Below are positions 1-8,276 of a DNA stretch of 49,119 bases, piece after piece. Every line of letters begins with the position of its first letter. The stretch's first letter is position 1. Both the position numbers and the translations under genes were made by a program. The DNA comes from Desulfallas sp. Bu1-1 (GTDB lineage Bacteria; Bacillota; Desulfotomaculia; Desulfotomaculales; Desulfallaceae), in the NCBI RefSeq assembly GCF_015594625.1, contig NZ_JADNRQ010000022.1:1-49119 (forward strand), read 5' to 3'. Below the pieces are notes generated by a model. That model searched no databases. It saw only the letters and a program-made list of their open reading frames with translations, and was not told where the DNA came from.

Positions 1-83
1 AATAATATCTAAATCAAGTATTTTGGCCATGATATAAAATCAAGGGGGGTTTTTGAGGTGAAGCTAAAAAAATGCAAAAAAAT

Positions 84-120
84 AAAGCCTGTATTTACAA
101 GGCTTTAAGATTTTTCGAAT
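84..120 (+). terminator. Possible terminator ahead of the methyltransferase
   Basis: AAAGCCT (84-90) and AGGCTTT (100-106) form a 7-bp stem with a 9-nt loop, followed by a T-rich stretch. It would end transcription entering from the left before the methyltransferase gene. No gene is recognisable in the first 83 bases. The stem is short, so this is tentative. Confidence 0.35.
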
Positions 121-150
121 GTACTACTGAATAGGAAAGGAGGTGGTTTT

Positions 151-1035
151 TTGCATTTATTTTCGGTTGGTGATCGCGAGTTTTGGATGAAACTCTGGCA
201 AGATGCCCGGGAAAACTCGCTGTTAACACGGCGGCGTTGCCGTAGCGAGAAAGAGATGGTGGAAAATTGGAACCGGCGCGCCCGGTGGTTTGCCTGTTGC
301 ACCGGTGACGACAAGGGGCAGCAGAGGAGAAAAGCGGTGCTTGACACATTGAAGCGGGAAGGGGTCATTGGACCTGAGGTCAAAGTGCTGGATATCGGGG
401 CCGGGCCGGGTAACTATGCCATCCCCATGGCCCGGTTGTGCGAGCAGGTAACCGCCCTTGAACCTGCCGCCGAGATGGTAAAAATATTGGAAGACAGGGC
501 AAGGACCGAGCGGATAGAAAACATTACTATTATTCAGCGAACCTGGCAGGAAGTGGAGGTGGAAAAAGACGGGCTGGCCGGCCGGTTTGATCTGGTGTTT
601 GCCTCGATGACACCCGGGGTGCGAGACCCGGAAACACTGCAAAAAATGCTTGCAGCGTCAAGGAAGTTTTGCTGCTTAGGCGCTTTTTCCGGCCAACGTT
701 GGGGGCAGGCGTACCGCGATCTCTGGCAACGGTTCTTTGGTGAAGATATAGGTGATAATCCAGGAGATATTATTTATCCTTTTGGTTTGCTCTATGCCAT
801 GGGTTACCGGCCTAACCTCAATTTTTTTACCATTAACCGGGTAGATGAGGAACCGGTAGAAAAAGCAGTGGAGAATTTGTCAAGGTTTTTCTGGAGTTAT
901 ATGGATATCACTCCCGAAGTCAAGCAGACAATCGAACATTATGTAAAAGAGCATGCCGAAAACGGCGTTTTTCGCCAGGAAACCACCTTTTGCACCGGTA
1001 TGATGCTGTGGCGGGTTGATGAAATTTTTACATAA
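151..1035 (+). CDS. Class I SAM-dependent methyltransferase
   Basis: A 294-residue protein with the Rossmann methyltransferase signature: motif I is VLDIGAGPGNYA near residues 80-91, followed by the acidic motif TALEPAAEM and a later DLVFASMTPG strand. The start is TTG at 151, placed 7 nt after a strong AAGGAGGTGG site; no ATG lies closer. The substrate cannot be told from sequence. The N-terminal 70 residues and the aromatic C-terminal part (FFWSYMDITPEV) are family-specific additions to the core fold. The gene lies 41 bp ahead of an Opp/Nik-type ABC importer on the same strand, so they are probably co-transcribed. Pairing of a small-molecule methyltransferase with such an importer suggests that it modifies the imported compound or metal ligand. 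That role is inference; the methyltransferase fold is clear. Confidence 0.85.
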   Translation: MHLFSVGDREFWMKLWQDARENSLLTRRRCRSEKEMVENWNRRARWFACCTGDDKGQQRRKAVLDTLKREGVIGPEVKVLDIGAGPGNYAIPMARLCEQVTALEPAAEMVKILEDRARTERIENITIIQRTWQEVEVEKDGLAGRFDLVFASMTPGVRDPETLQKMLAASRKFCCLGAFSGQRWGQAYRDLWQRFFGEDIGDNPGDIIYPFGLLYAMGYRPNLNFFTINRVDEEPVEKAVENLSRFFWSYMDITPEVKQTIEHYVKEHAENGVFRQETTFCTGMMLWRVDEIFT

Positions 1036-1076
1036 GTTAAGACTTTAGGATTTTATTTAGAATTGGAGGTGGCACA

Positions 1077-2699
1077 ATGCCCAGAAAATGCTTTTTAATT
1101 GTATTACTGCTGGTTATATCATTAAGCCTTCTTCTGTTTGGTTGTGGGACAGATCAAGCCAGGGATGACCAGAAACCTGGCGTAGCGAAGGGGGGGGAAC
1201 AGCAGCAGGTAGATATTATCAGGCTGGCCGGGGGAGATTGGGGTTACCTCAGTCCTTATGCCCATTATCCCAGAGGGCCGGGAAGTTTTAAGATGCGCTT
1301 GATTTTTGACAGCCTTCTGGATCGGGATGAAAAGGGACTTATTCCCTGGTTAGCTGAAAAATATGAAATTAAAGAAGGCGGTAAACAGTACCTGTTTACC
1401 CTTCGGGATGGCGTAAAATGGCAAGATGGGAAACCATTAACGGCTCAGGATGTTAAATTCACTTTTGAATATGCAAGTAAATATCCCATGGTGTCGTCAT
1501 CATTTAGCAGTGAAGATATTGAAAAAGTAGAAATAGTTGGAAATCGCCAGGTTTTGGTTACCGTTTCGGAACCGAATGCAGCTATGCTTTATAACCTGGG
1601 CTTGACTCCCATTATTCCTAAACACATCTGGGAAAACATTGATAACCCGAAGGAGTTTACAAAGCCGGAAGCGGTCATTGGGAGTGGTCCCTACCGCTTG
1701 ACGGGCTACAGCAAGGAGCACGGAACTTACCGCCTGGAAGCTTTTACAGATTACTGGGGGCCCGGGCAGAGAGTCAAGGTTATTGAATTTGTGCCGGTTA
1801 GTGAAGAAATTTTAGCCTTTGAAAAAGGGGAAATTGATCTGGCAGGTGTTACTCCCGATGTATTGCCCCGTTTTCAAAATGACCCGCAGTACAAAGTAGT
1901 AAAAAGTCCGGGTTTCTGGGGATATCGTTTGCTATTTAACATGGGCGATTACCCGGTTTTGCGGCATAAAGAATTCAGGCAGGCCATGGCTTACGCCATT
2001 GATGCCAATGAATTGATTGAAAAGGTGGCCCGTGGCGCTGCTGTTCCCGGCAGTGCGGGAATCCTGCCTCCCGACCATGTAATGTATAATCCCAATGTCA
2101 AGCAATATGACCTTGATTTAAAGAAAGCGGAAGAGTTGCTGGTGAAGTTAGGTTACGACAGGCTGGACCAGAATGCTATTCGCCAAAACCAAAATGGTGA
2201 AAAGCTCTCCTTTAACTTGCTTGTCGGTGATGAGGTCAGGTTGGCGGAAGTCTTAAAGGAGCAACTGGCCAAGGCAGGTATTGAGATAAAAGTGCAAAGC
2301 GTGGATATGAAGACCCGGGATGCTCGTGTTAGGGAGAATAAATATCAGCTAGCTATCACAGGACACGGTGGATGGGGCAATGATCCGGATTATTTGCGCG
2401 AAAGGTTTGCCGGTCGCTCCAGGGGGGGAATTTCACCTGCCGCTTCAGGCTTGCAGGGTTACAAAAACGATGAATTGAACGCTTTACTGGAAAAACAGCG
2501 TCTGGAATTTGACGAACAAAAACGTAAAGAATTAATATTTAAAGCTCAGGAAATTTTGGCCGAAGATGTCCCGGAGATACCCATTTACTATACTACCGGT
2601 TACAGCGTGTACAGGCCGGCCAAATATGACGGGTGGATGTTCATGTACGATCACCATTCTTTATCTCACAGTAAGCTATCTTACCTGGAAAGGGGTTAA
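1077..2699 (+). CDS. ABC importer substrate-binding lipoprotein (SBP family 5)
   Basis: A 540-residue extracytoplasmic solute-binding protein of the oligopeptide/dipeptide/nickel family (SBP_bac_5). Residues 1-22 form a lipoprotein signal ending in the lipobox LLFGC, with Cys23 as the lipidated residue. The family pattern is visible in RDGVKWQDGKPLTAQDVKFT near residues 110-130, the GSGPYRL motif near 202, and a FRQAMAYAID stretch in the second lobe. It would hand ligand to the two permeases encoded next. The ligand may be a peptide, nickel or a metal chelate; sequence reading alone does not separate these. A consensus AATTGGAGGTGG site precedes the ATG. It is the second gene of the operon that starts with the methyltransferase. 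Confidence 0.9.
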   Translation: MPRKCFLIVLLLVISLSLLLFGCGTDQARDDQKPGVAKGGEQQQVDIIRLAGGDWGYLSPYAHYPRGPGSFKMRLIFDSLLDRDEKGLIPWLAEKYEIKEGGKQYLFTLRDGVKWQDGKPLTAQDVKFTFEYASKYPMVSSSFSSEDIEKVEIVGNRQVLVTVSEPNAAMLYNLGLTPIIPKHIWENIDNPKEFTKPEAVIGSGPYRLTGYSKEHGTYRLEAFTDYWGPGQRVKVIEFVPVSEEILAFEKGEIDLAGVTPDVLPRFQNDPQYKVVKSPGFWGYRLLFNMGDYPVLRHKEFRQAMAYAIDANELIEKVARGAAVPGSAGILPPDHVMYNPNVKQYDLDLKKAEELLVKLGYDRLDQNAIRQNQNGEKLSFNLLVGDEVRLAEVLKEQLAKAGIEIKVQSVDMKTRDARVRENKYQLAITGHGGWGNDPDYLRERFAGRSRGGISPAASGLQGYKNDELNALLEKQRLEFDEQKRKELIFKAQEILAEDVPEIPIYYTTGYSVYRPAKYDGWMFMYDHHSLSHSKLSYLERG

Positions 2700-2705
2700 T
2701 CTTAA

Positions 2706-3707
2706 TTGAGAAGGAAGAGGGTTACCAGGCTAATGGAATATCTTTTTACCATTTGGATCTTAGTGACCCTCAACTTTTTACTTCCCCGGGCTATGCCTGG
2801 TGATCCCTTTTTGTACATGTCTGCAGACGAAGGCCAGGAGGTGGCGAGGTTTTCGGAGGAACAGAGACAGTATTATCTTGAATACTACGGGCTGGACCGG
2901 CCTGTTGCCGGGCAGTACCTGTCATACATGTCTGATTTGTTGCGGGGGAATTTAGGATACAGTTTGTATTATAATGAACCGGTGAGCACTATCATCCTGC
3001 GCCGGTTACCGTGGACAACTTTTCTGGTAATAGCGGCAGTGCTGCTGAGTACTGTCTTCGGTACTATTCTGGGCAGCATATCCGCCTGGTACCGGGAGAA
3101 ATGGCCGGACAAATTCTTGTTTTTTTGCTTGATTCTCCTGTCAGAGGTTCCGGCCTTTCTCCTGGGTCTCGTTTTACTTTTTACATTTGCCGCGGGGTTG
3201 GGATTATTCCCCCTGTCGGGGGCCATCACACATTTTGCCAATTATAGTAGTTGGTGGGAAAGGTTGTTCGATATCTTGCATCATGCTTTCCTGCCCGTAA
3301 TGGCCTTGACCATTGCCCGGCTGGGCGGTATGTATTTGCTTTCCAGAAACAGTATGACGACCGTGCTGGAAAAGGATTACCTGCGTACTGCATGGGCCAA
3401 AGGGCTTCCCAAAAAACGCATCATTTTTCGCCATGCCTTGAGGAATGCCATGCTTCCCATAGTAACGCGGGTGTTTTTAAGCCTTGGTTCACTTGTGGGT
3501 GGCGCAATTCTGGTGGAAAATGTTTTTGCCTACCCGGGGCTGGGGCATTTAATGAGGGAAGCAGTTATGGTCCACGATTATCCGCTTGTTCAGGGGATTT
3601 TCCTGGTGGTAACCATATGTGTTTTGCTGGCTAATTTTCTAGCCGATTTAGTTTACAAGAAGCTTGACCCGCGGATTAGTGACTATAGCGGGATACATGG
3701 GGGATAA
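2706..3707 (+). CDS. ABC importer permease, DppB/OppB/NikB type
   Basis: A 333-residue inner-membrane permease with about six hydrophobic segments. The N-terminal part carries the family's long periplasmic loop (YYGLDRPVAGQYLSYM). The cytoplasmic coupling loop that contacts the ATPase is seen as DYLRTAWAKGLPKKR around residues 220-234, followed by HALRNAMLPIVT. The start is TTG at 2706, six bases after the stop of the lipoprotein gene; the ribosome site AAGGGG lies inside the end of that gene. It should pair with the next gene to form the channel. Confidence 0.9.
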   Translation: MRRKRVTRLMEYLFTIWILVTLNFLLPRAMPGDPFLYMSADEGQEVARFSEEQRQYYLEYYGLDRPVAGQYLSYMSDLLRGNLGYSLYYNEPVSTIILRRLPWTTFLVIAAVLLSTVFGTILGSISAWYREKWPDKFLFFCLILLSEVPAFLLGLVLLFTFAAGLGLFPLSGAITHFANYSSWWERLFDILHHAFLPVMALTIARLGGMYLLSRNSMTTVLEKDYLRTAWAKGLPKKRIIFRHALRNAMLPIVTRVFLSLGSLVGGAILVENVFAYPGLGHLMREAVMVHDYPLVQGIFLVVTICVLLANFLADLVYKKLDPRISDYSGIHGG

Positions 3708-3709
3708 CC

Positions 3710-4573
3710 TTGGGGAGAATGCCGGAGTTGCTGGTGAAAATAGTCGAGCGGGTAAAAGAATTTTCCCTGCCGGGAAAAGCCGGCCTGGTGGTGATTTTGG
3801 TTGTCCTGCTGGTAGCTATCCTGGCTCCTTATATTTCAATCCATCCCCACAATATCTCATCGGGACCGCCCCTCTCGCCGCCGGGAGGAGGGCACCCTTT
3901 GGGTACCGACGAGCTTGGTGTTGACCTCTGGGCCCAGATATGCTACGGGGCCAGGGTCAGCTTGCTCGTGGGTTTTGGCACGGCCTTATTGGCAGCCCTG
4001 GGTGGCGGCCTGATTGGTATTGTTTCGGGGTACCTGGGCGGGTGGCCCGATAAGGTTTTAATGAGGTTAATTGATATTATGATTGTGTTGCCGGACCTGC
4101 CGGTGATGATTGTGCTGGCAGCTTTTTTCGGTCCCAGTCTTCTAAATATCATTTTAGTACTGGCCCTGTTTTCCTGGGTTTTCCCCGCCAGAATCGTGCG
4201 TTCCCAGATACTGATGTTGAAGGAACGGAGCTATATCAAATCGGCGGAGACATATGGTGCCGGCGTCTGGTATCTAATGTGGAAGCATTTTCTCCCGGAA
4301 GTTTTCCCTTTGGTGGCAGTAAATATGATCAGGCTTTCGGGGAGGGCAATTGTTGCCGAAGCCGGGCTTTCTTTTCTGGGGTTGGGGGACCCTACTTCCA
4401 AAAGCTGGGGTTTAATCATTCACCATGCTACCAATTTTAAGGGGATATACTATACGGACTTCTGGAAATGGTGGTTGCTATACCCATGGCTGGCCTTGAT
4501 TATAATGGTAATTTCCCTGGCCTTTATCAGCCGTGAGCTGGAACGAATGGTCGACCCGCGCCTGGGAAGGTAA
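3710..4573 (+). CDS. ABC importer permease, DppC/OppC/NikC type
   Basis: A 287-residue permease, partner of the preceding DppB-type protein. The N-terminus holds the OppC-like cytoplasmic stretch and first membrane helix, then the GTDELGVDLWAQICYGARVS segment typical of DppC proteins. The coupling loop is SAETYGAGVWYLMWKHFLPE, and the C-terminal hallmark GLSFLGLGDPTSKSWG is present. The TTG at 3710 is used here because it begins 2 bp after the previous stop; ATG at 3719 is a possible alternative. Confidence 0.9.
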   Translation: MGRMPELLVKIVERVKEFSLPGKAGLVVILVVLLVAILAPYISIHPHNISSGPPLSPPGGGHPLGTDELGVDLWAQICYGARVSLLVGFGTALLAALGGGLIGIVSGYLGGWPDKVLMRLIDIMIVLPDLPVMIVLAAFFGPSLLNIILVLALFSWVFPARIVRSQILMLKERSYIKSAETYGAGVWYLMWKHFLPEVFPLVAVNMIRLSGRAIVAEAGLSFLGLGDPTSKSWGLIIHHATNFKGIYYTDFWKWWLLYPWLALIIMVISLAFISRELERMVDPRLGR

Positions 4574-4598
4574 ACATTTATACTTGGGGGTATCCGCC

Positions 4599-6317
4599 GT
4601 GACCGCTGATCAATATTTGCTGGAAATAAAAAACCTGTCCATTACGTATCATGCCGTACACCCGCCGGTAAAGGCCGTTGACGGCGTGTCCTTGCAACTT
4701 CGAAAAGGAGAGAGCCTGGGGATTATTGGGGAATCCGGGTGTGGGAAAAGTACCCTGGCCCTGGGGATAATGGGGTTGATCAAACAGGGTATCGTTGAAG
4801 GGGAAATAATTTACAAGGGGCAAAACCTGGTGGGGTTGCCGGAAAAGAGACTGAGAAATTATCGCTGGAAAGATATGGCCATGGTGTTTCAAAACTCCCT
4901 GGAAGTGCTTAATCCCGTACTCAGCATTGGAGAACAAATAGGAGAGCCTTTGCGGGCTCATTATAACTTATCCCCCATGGAGATTGACCAAAAGGTTGTA
5001 AAATTATTGGAAATGGCAGGCCTTGAGCCGGAGTGGCGGCACTATTACCCGCACCAGTTATCAGGGGGAATGAGGCAGCGGGTACTTTTGGCCATGGCTT
5101 TGTCCTGTGATCCGGAACTGCTGATTGTGGATGAGCCTACCACCTCGCTGGACCCTGCAAGTAAAAATGAAGTTTTGCAGTTGCTGCAGAAATTGCAGAA
5201 AAAGTTGGGCTTTGCCATGATTTTAATATCCCATGATTTGGGAGCAGTTAAAAAGCTTACCTCCAGAGTTATGACCCTGTACTGCGGGCGCGTGGTCGAG
5301 TCGGGGATCACCTCTGAGGTGCTTAAAAATCCCATGCACTGTTATACCCGCGGATTGCTGAATTCTTCCCCCAATTTCTTTAGATATAAAGACCTGTGGG
5401 GAATTGGCGGAGAGCCTCCCCTGGGAGGCTCTATAGAAGGTTGTGCTTTTTATCCCCGGTGTTGCCAGGGAGAAGAAAGTTGCAGTCAGACCAGACCTCC
5501 CCTCAGGTATGTAGCCCTTGAGCGCATGGTAGCCTGTCACAAGGGAGGCATCGAAACGTTCCTCAGGGCTGAAGGGATTCGAAAAAAATATATATTAAAG
5601 GACAGAGAAATTGAGGCAGTGAAAGGAGTTAGCCTGGAAATTAAAAGCGGTGAGGTGGTGGCCCTGGTGGGGGAATCCGGTTCCGGCAAATCTACGCTTG
5701 CCCACATTTTGGCAGGGGTTTTGCCGGCCGGTGCGGGCCAGGTATTTTTTAAAAACAAAAAGGTGGAGGGAAGATGGGCCACTAAAATGCTGGGAGGTAT
5801 GCAAATAATCTTCCAGGATCCATTCTCTGCCACCAGTCACCGCATGAAGGTTCTGGAAGTGGTTAGAGAACCGCTGGACATAATTAAGTGGGGCAGTAAA
5901 GAAGAAAGGGAAGCAGAAGCGATTAAGGCTTTACAGAAGGTACAGTTGCCCGTCTCCCCGGAATTTTTAAATCGTTACTGTTACGCCTTAAGTGGAGGAC
6001 AGCGACAACGTCTGGCAATCGCGCGCGCCCTGGTAACAAAACCGAAATTATTGATTGCAGACGAAGTAACCTCGATGCTGGATCCTTCTACCCAGGCCAA
6101 TCTTTTAAGGGAACTAAAGGGACTCCAGAACAGGCATGGATTTGCCATGCTATATATTACTCACGATTTGCATCTGGCCCGTAAAATTGCCGATAAAGTT
6201 TATGTTATGTATCGAGGTGAAATAGTGGAAGCAGGCGTATCCTTCGAAATATTCGAAAACCCGGAACATGTTTATACAAAAAGACTCTTGAGAGAGGCCT
6301 TCAGAGATTTGGTTTGA
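4599..6317 (+). CDS. Fused double ATPase of the Opp/Dpp importer (DppD-DppF fusion)
   Basis: One 572-residue chain holds both nucleotide-binding domains that are usually two proteins. Domain 1 has Walker A GESGCGKST, signature LSGGMRQR and Walker B LLIVDEPTTSLD, followed by the peptide-transporter C-terminal extension with Cys-rich CAFYPRCCQGEESC. Domain 2 has GESGSGKST, LSGGQRQR and LLIADEVTSMLD. In domain 2, Val replaces the usual Pro of DEPTS. GTG at 4599 is the preferred start: GGGGG lies 8 nt upstream, and it avoids a 41-bp overlap with the permease gene that an earlier start at 4533 would create. The product energises the importer encoded upstream. The fusion fixes a 1:1 ratio of the two ATPase halves. 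Confidence 0.9.
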   Translation: MTADQYLLEIKNLSITYHAVHPPVKAVDGVSLQLRKGESLGIIGESGCGKSTLALGIMGLIKQGIVEGEIIYKGQNLVGLPEKRLRNYRWKDMAMVFQNSLEVLNPVLSIGEQIGEPLRAHYNLSPMEIDQKVVKLLEMAGLEPEWRHYYPHQLSGGMRQRVLLAMALSCDPELLIVDEPTTSLDPASKNEVLQLLQKLQKKLGFAMILISHDLGAVKKLTSRVMTLYCGRVVESGITSEVLKNPMHCYTRGLLNSSPNFFRYKDLWGIGGEPPLGGSIEGCAFYPRCCQGEESCSQTRPPLRYVALERMVACHKGGIETFLRAEGIRKKYILKDREIEAVKGVSLEIKSGEVVALVGESGSGKSTLAHILAGVLPAGAGQVFFKNKKVEGRWATKMLGGMQIIFQDPFSATSHRMKVLEVVREPLDIIKWGSKEEREAEAIKALQKVQLPVSPEFLNRYCYALSGGQRQRLAIARALVTKPKLLIADEVTSMLDPSTQANLLRELKGLQNRHGFAMLYITHDLHLARKIADKVYVMYRGEIVEAGVSFEIFENPEHVYTKRLLREAFRDLV

Positions 6318-6465
6318 TCTGAATGCCGGGCGAACCGCCGGTTCTCGACGCCAGGCCGGCAATAATTACGCTGCTGTCCAGGAATACTTTAATCTGTTTC
6401 ATAATTTCAGCCGGAATGGTGAACTGCCCTTTGCCCCAGACACGTACCTTTTTGTCCTCCGCTAC
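6301..6465 (-). pseudogene. Remnant of an AbrB-type antitoxin joined to the start of a PIN-domain toxin
   Basis: Read on the minus strand, this frame gives the swapped-hairpin AbrB signature KVRVWGKGQFTIPAEI, which runs in frame straight into MKQIKVFLDSSVIIAGLAS, the beginning of a PIN-domain ribonuclease. The frame stops after 33 PIN residues at 6301, inside the end of the ABC ATPase gene on the other strand. No start codon precedes the AbrB part: a TGA lies at 6466-6468. The simplest reading is an AbrB/PIN toxin-antitoxin pair that lost most of both genes by internal deletion and by truncation next to the ABC operon. It is unlikely to be functional. Confidence 0.65.
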
Positions 6466-6587
6466 TCATTTTTGCAGCCGGGCGGGCTGGAAAGTTTGCG
6501 CAAACCGCAGCGTTCAGTTAAAATAATGAAAAAACCATGGATGAAAACAATACCGAAACCAGTACCGGAGAAAAGGAGGTGCGCTAA

Positions 6588-7151
6588 ATGAACGTCGTTC
6601 CGGGTGAGCTGGCGGCCGGCCGGCAAAGGTATACCTACGAAGATTACTGCCGCCTTCCGGAAGGGTCACCCTATCAACTGATTGGGGGGGAGCTGGTCAT
6701 AACGCCCTCGCCCACACCATACCACCAGATGGTGTCCATGAAACTGGAATTAAAAATGGCGGGCTTTGTCCTGGAAAAGGGACTGGGCATTGTTTTGTAC
6801 GCTCCTGTGGACGTCTACCTGGAGGAAACGGAAACCTACCAGCCGGACATAATTTATATTTCCAACGAAAGGCTGTCCATTATCGAAGAGAAGCGGATTA
6901 ACGGCGCCCCGGACCTGGTGGTGGAGATCCTTTCCCCCGGTACCGGTTATTACGACCTGCGGGTCAAGTACAAGGTTTACCAAAAGAGCGGCGTCAGGGA
7001 ATACTGGATCGTTGATCCCCATAGTAAATCGGTCCAGGTTTTTTGCCTGGAGGGGGGGAAATATACCCTGGACCAGGAAGTGGAGCAACAGGGGGCGGTT
7101 CAATCCCGTGTCATCGCCGGGTTTACGGTACAGGTGGAAAGTATTTTTTGA
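6588..7151 (+). CDS. Uma2 family protein (PD-(D/E)XK restriction-like fold)
   Basis: A 187-residue Uma2-family protein (PF05685), about the usual length. The restriction-endonuclease-like core is recognisable: Glu35 in YQLIGGELV, the PD of YQPDIIYIS (86-87), Glu113 in DLVVEILSP, and downstream lysines near 126-134 followed by YWIVDP. AAAAGGAGGTG lies 7 nt before the ATG. Uma2 proteins are common in mobile-gene-rich genomes and their physiological role is poorly known; nuclease activity is a family-level expectation. A degenerate copy of this gene's tail lies about 1.1 kb downstream at 8209-8256. The gene sits between a broken AbrB/PIN pair and a HepT/MntA pair. Confidence 0.85.
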   Translation: MNVVPGELAAGRQRYTYEDYCRLPEGSPYQLIGGELVITPSPTPYHQMVSMKLELKMAGFVLEKGLGIVLYAPVDVYLEETETYQPDIIYISNERLSIIEEKRINGAPDLVVEILSPGTGYYDLRVKYKVYQKSGVREYWIVDPHSKSVQVFCLEGGKYTLDQEVEQQGAVQSRVIAGFTVQVESIF

Positions 7152-7214
7152 AAAAATGGCGTAATGCCGGTGCGAACGATACAGGGAGGGCAATTGTTGG
7201 AAAGCAGGGACGGC

Positions 7215-7643
7215 TTAAACCCCTTGTTTGGCTTTGTACTTTAAAATGTGGCTACAGAACTCTTCAAAATCGCCGAGTTTCTTTTGTATGATACTATACA
7301 TTTCTTCCGGGGTTACTTCCGCATAACCATGCACCAGGCGGTTGCGATATCCGGCCATGCCTTTAATTTTTTCCGTAAATTGCGGGGGGATAATTTGTTC
7401 CCTGCCCAGGGTCAAGATGATTGACCGGTAATCTACCGGGTGCCCCAATCCCTGCTTGGCCATGATGTGCCTGCCAATGTCAAACATGCTTTCCAGTGCC
7501 CGGCGCAGGTGATGTTCCGCAATGGCATAGTTATCAGGATCAGCTAAAAACTGCTCCCGGGTTAGAGCGGCTATTTTTTTCAGCCTGGCCATTGAGCGGT
7601 TGATAAGATCAATGCGGTTGTGAATCAGGTCCTTGTTAATCAA
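7215..7643 (-). CDS. hepT: HepT-like HEPN toxin ribonuclease
   Basis: A 142-residue all-helical HEPN-domain protein of the HepT (DUF86) family. The RNase motif RX4HXY is present as RNRLVHGY at residues 100-107; His105 and Arg100 are the expected catalytic residues and Tyr107 the residue that cognate MntA proteins AMPylate. It is encoded directly after the nucleotidyltransferase gene, with 2 bp between them, so the two are co-transcribed and form a type VII toxin-antitoxin pair. With both motifs intact it is likely functional. The transcript would run toward the Uma2 gene, which faces it. Confidence 0.85.
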   Translation of the reverse strand: MINKDLIHNRIDLINRSMARLKKIAALTREQFLADPDNYAIAEHHLRRALESMFDIGRHIMAKQGLGHPVDYRSIILTLGREQIIPPQFTEKIKGMAGYRNRLVHGYAEVTPEEMYSIIQKKLGDFEEFCSHILKYKAKQGV

Positions 7644-7645
7644 GT

Positions 7646-8104
7646 CTAAACCCTCCCGTTATTACCCGCCGTCAGCTCTTCCGCCATTTCCCGGTAATAC
7701 ATGTCCAGGACGGGTTTGAAGTCCAGATAATCCCTTACAGTCATGTCCTCAAAGTCGGTACGGAAATCTTCATTTGAACAAAAAATGATTTTACCGTCTT
7801 TAATAACGGTAAATTTCAGGTATATGGGAGCCCTTTGTAAAAATAGAAGATCTACTTCCAGGGGCGCCAAAAGTTCAGCTACAGTATCCTGGAGTTCTAT
7901 TTCCAGATCCAGGTTGTGTTTTTCGGGGGAATAGCCGTCAAAAACCACTGCCAGGTCCATATCACTATCAGGGTAATAATTTTCCCCGGCGCGCGAACCA
8001 AAGAGGTAACAGCACGAAACCCCGTAAGATTCGAAAACCGGCAATAATTTTTCGCGCAACAATTGTAGATCCAAAAACTCCACCCCGCAGGCAGTATATT
8101 TCAA
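7646..8104 (-). CDS. mntA: MntA-like nucleotidyltransferase antitoxin
   Basis: A 152-residue minimal nucleotidyltransferase. The MntA motif GSX10DXD is complete: Gly36-Ser37 in LFGSRAGENYY, and Asp48/Asp50 in SDMDLAVV. A third acidic residue of the palm fold is expected in the EVDLLFL strand. In studied pairs MntA transfers AMP from ATP to the tyrosine in the HepT RX4HXY motif and so blocks the RNase. It is the first gene of the pair, the usual order. The C-terminal extension (DYLDFKPVLDMYYREMAEEL) probably forms the helix that packs against HepT. Confidence 0.85.
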   Translation of the reverse strand: MKYTACGVEFLDLQLLREKLLPVFESYGVSCCYLFGSRAGENYYPDSDMDLAVVFDGYSPEKHNLDLEIELQDTVAELLAPLEVDLLFLQRAPIYLKFTVIKDGKIIFCSNEDFRTDFEDMTVRDYLDFKPVLDMYYREMAEELTAGNNGRV

Positions 8105-8208
8105 TAAATGATATACATGGAACCAGTGCTGTCAAGTTAAAGTATAACACGCGGGTTCGGCAAAATCCAACCTGGTCCGGCGGTCATGCGGAATGGTTTG
8201 TTAATATC

Positions 8209-8256
8209 TGTGTCATTACCGGGTTTGCGGTACAGTTGGTGCGCGGTCATGGATGA
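8209..8256 (+). pseudogene. Leftover C-terminal tail of a second Uma2 gene
   Basis: The plus-strand frame reads CVITGFAVQLVRGHG and then TGA at 8254-8256. It closely matches the tail of the intact Uma2 protein upstream (RVIAGFTVQVE), and the DNA of the two stretches is also alike (GTGTCAT...CCGGGTTT.CGGTACAG). No credible Uma2 coding sequence is left before it; the HepT/MntA pair occupies that space. It appears to mark a former tandem Uma2 copy into which, or beside which, the toxin-antitoxin pair was placed. Confidence 0.5.
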
Positions 8257-8268
8257 CCGCGCACCAAC
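8235..8268 (-). terminator. Perfect 16-bp hairpin after the hydrogenase operon
   Basis: A 16-bp arm at 8235-8250 (GTTGGTGCGCGGTCAT) is repeated exactly inverted at 8253-8268. It begins 8 bp beyond the stop codon of hndD and would form a very stable RNA hairpin. No T-run follows on the minus strand, so it may act as a 3' stabiliser or a factor-assisted terminator rather than a classical one. Confidence 0.5.
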
Positions 8269-8276
8269 TACGTGAA

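Noticed and set aside
3251-3634. Open frame of 127 codons within the DppB-type permease gene
   Set aside because: Shadow frame of a clear transporter gene; no ribosome site and no family resemblance.
4533-4598. Upstream start of the fused ATPase
   Set aside because: Would overlap the permease by 41 bp and lacks a ribosome site; GTG 4599 fits better.
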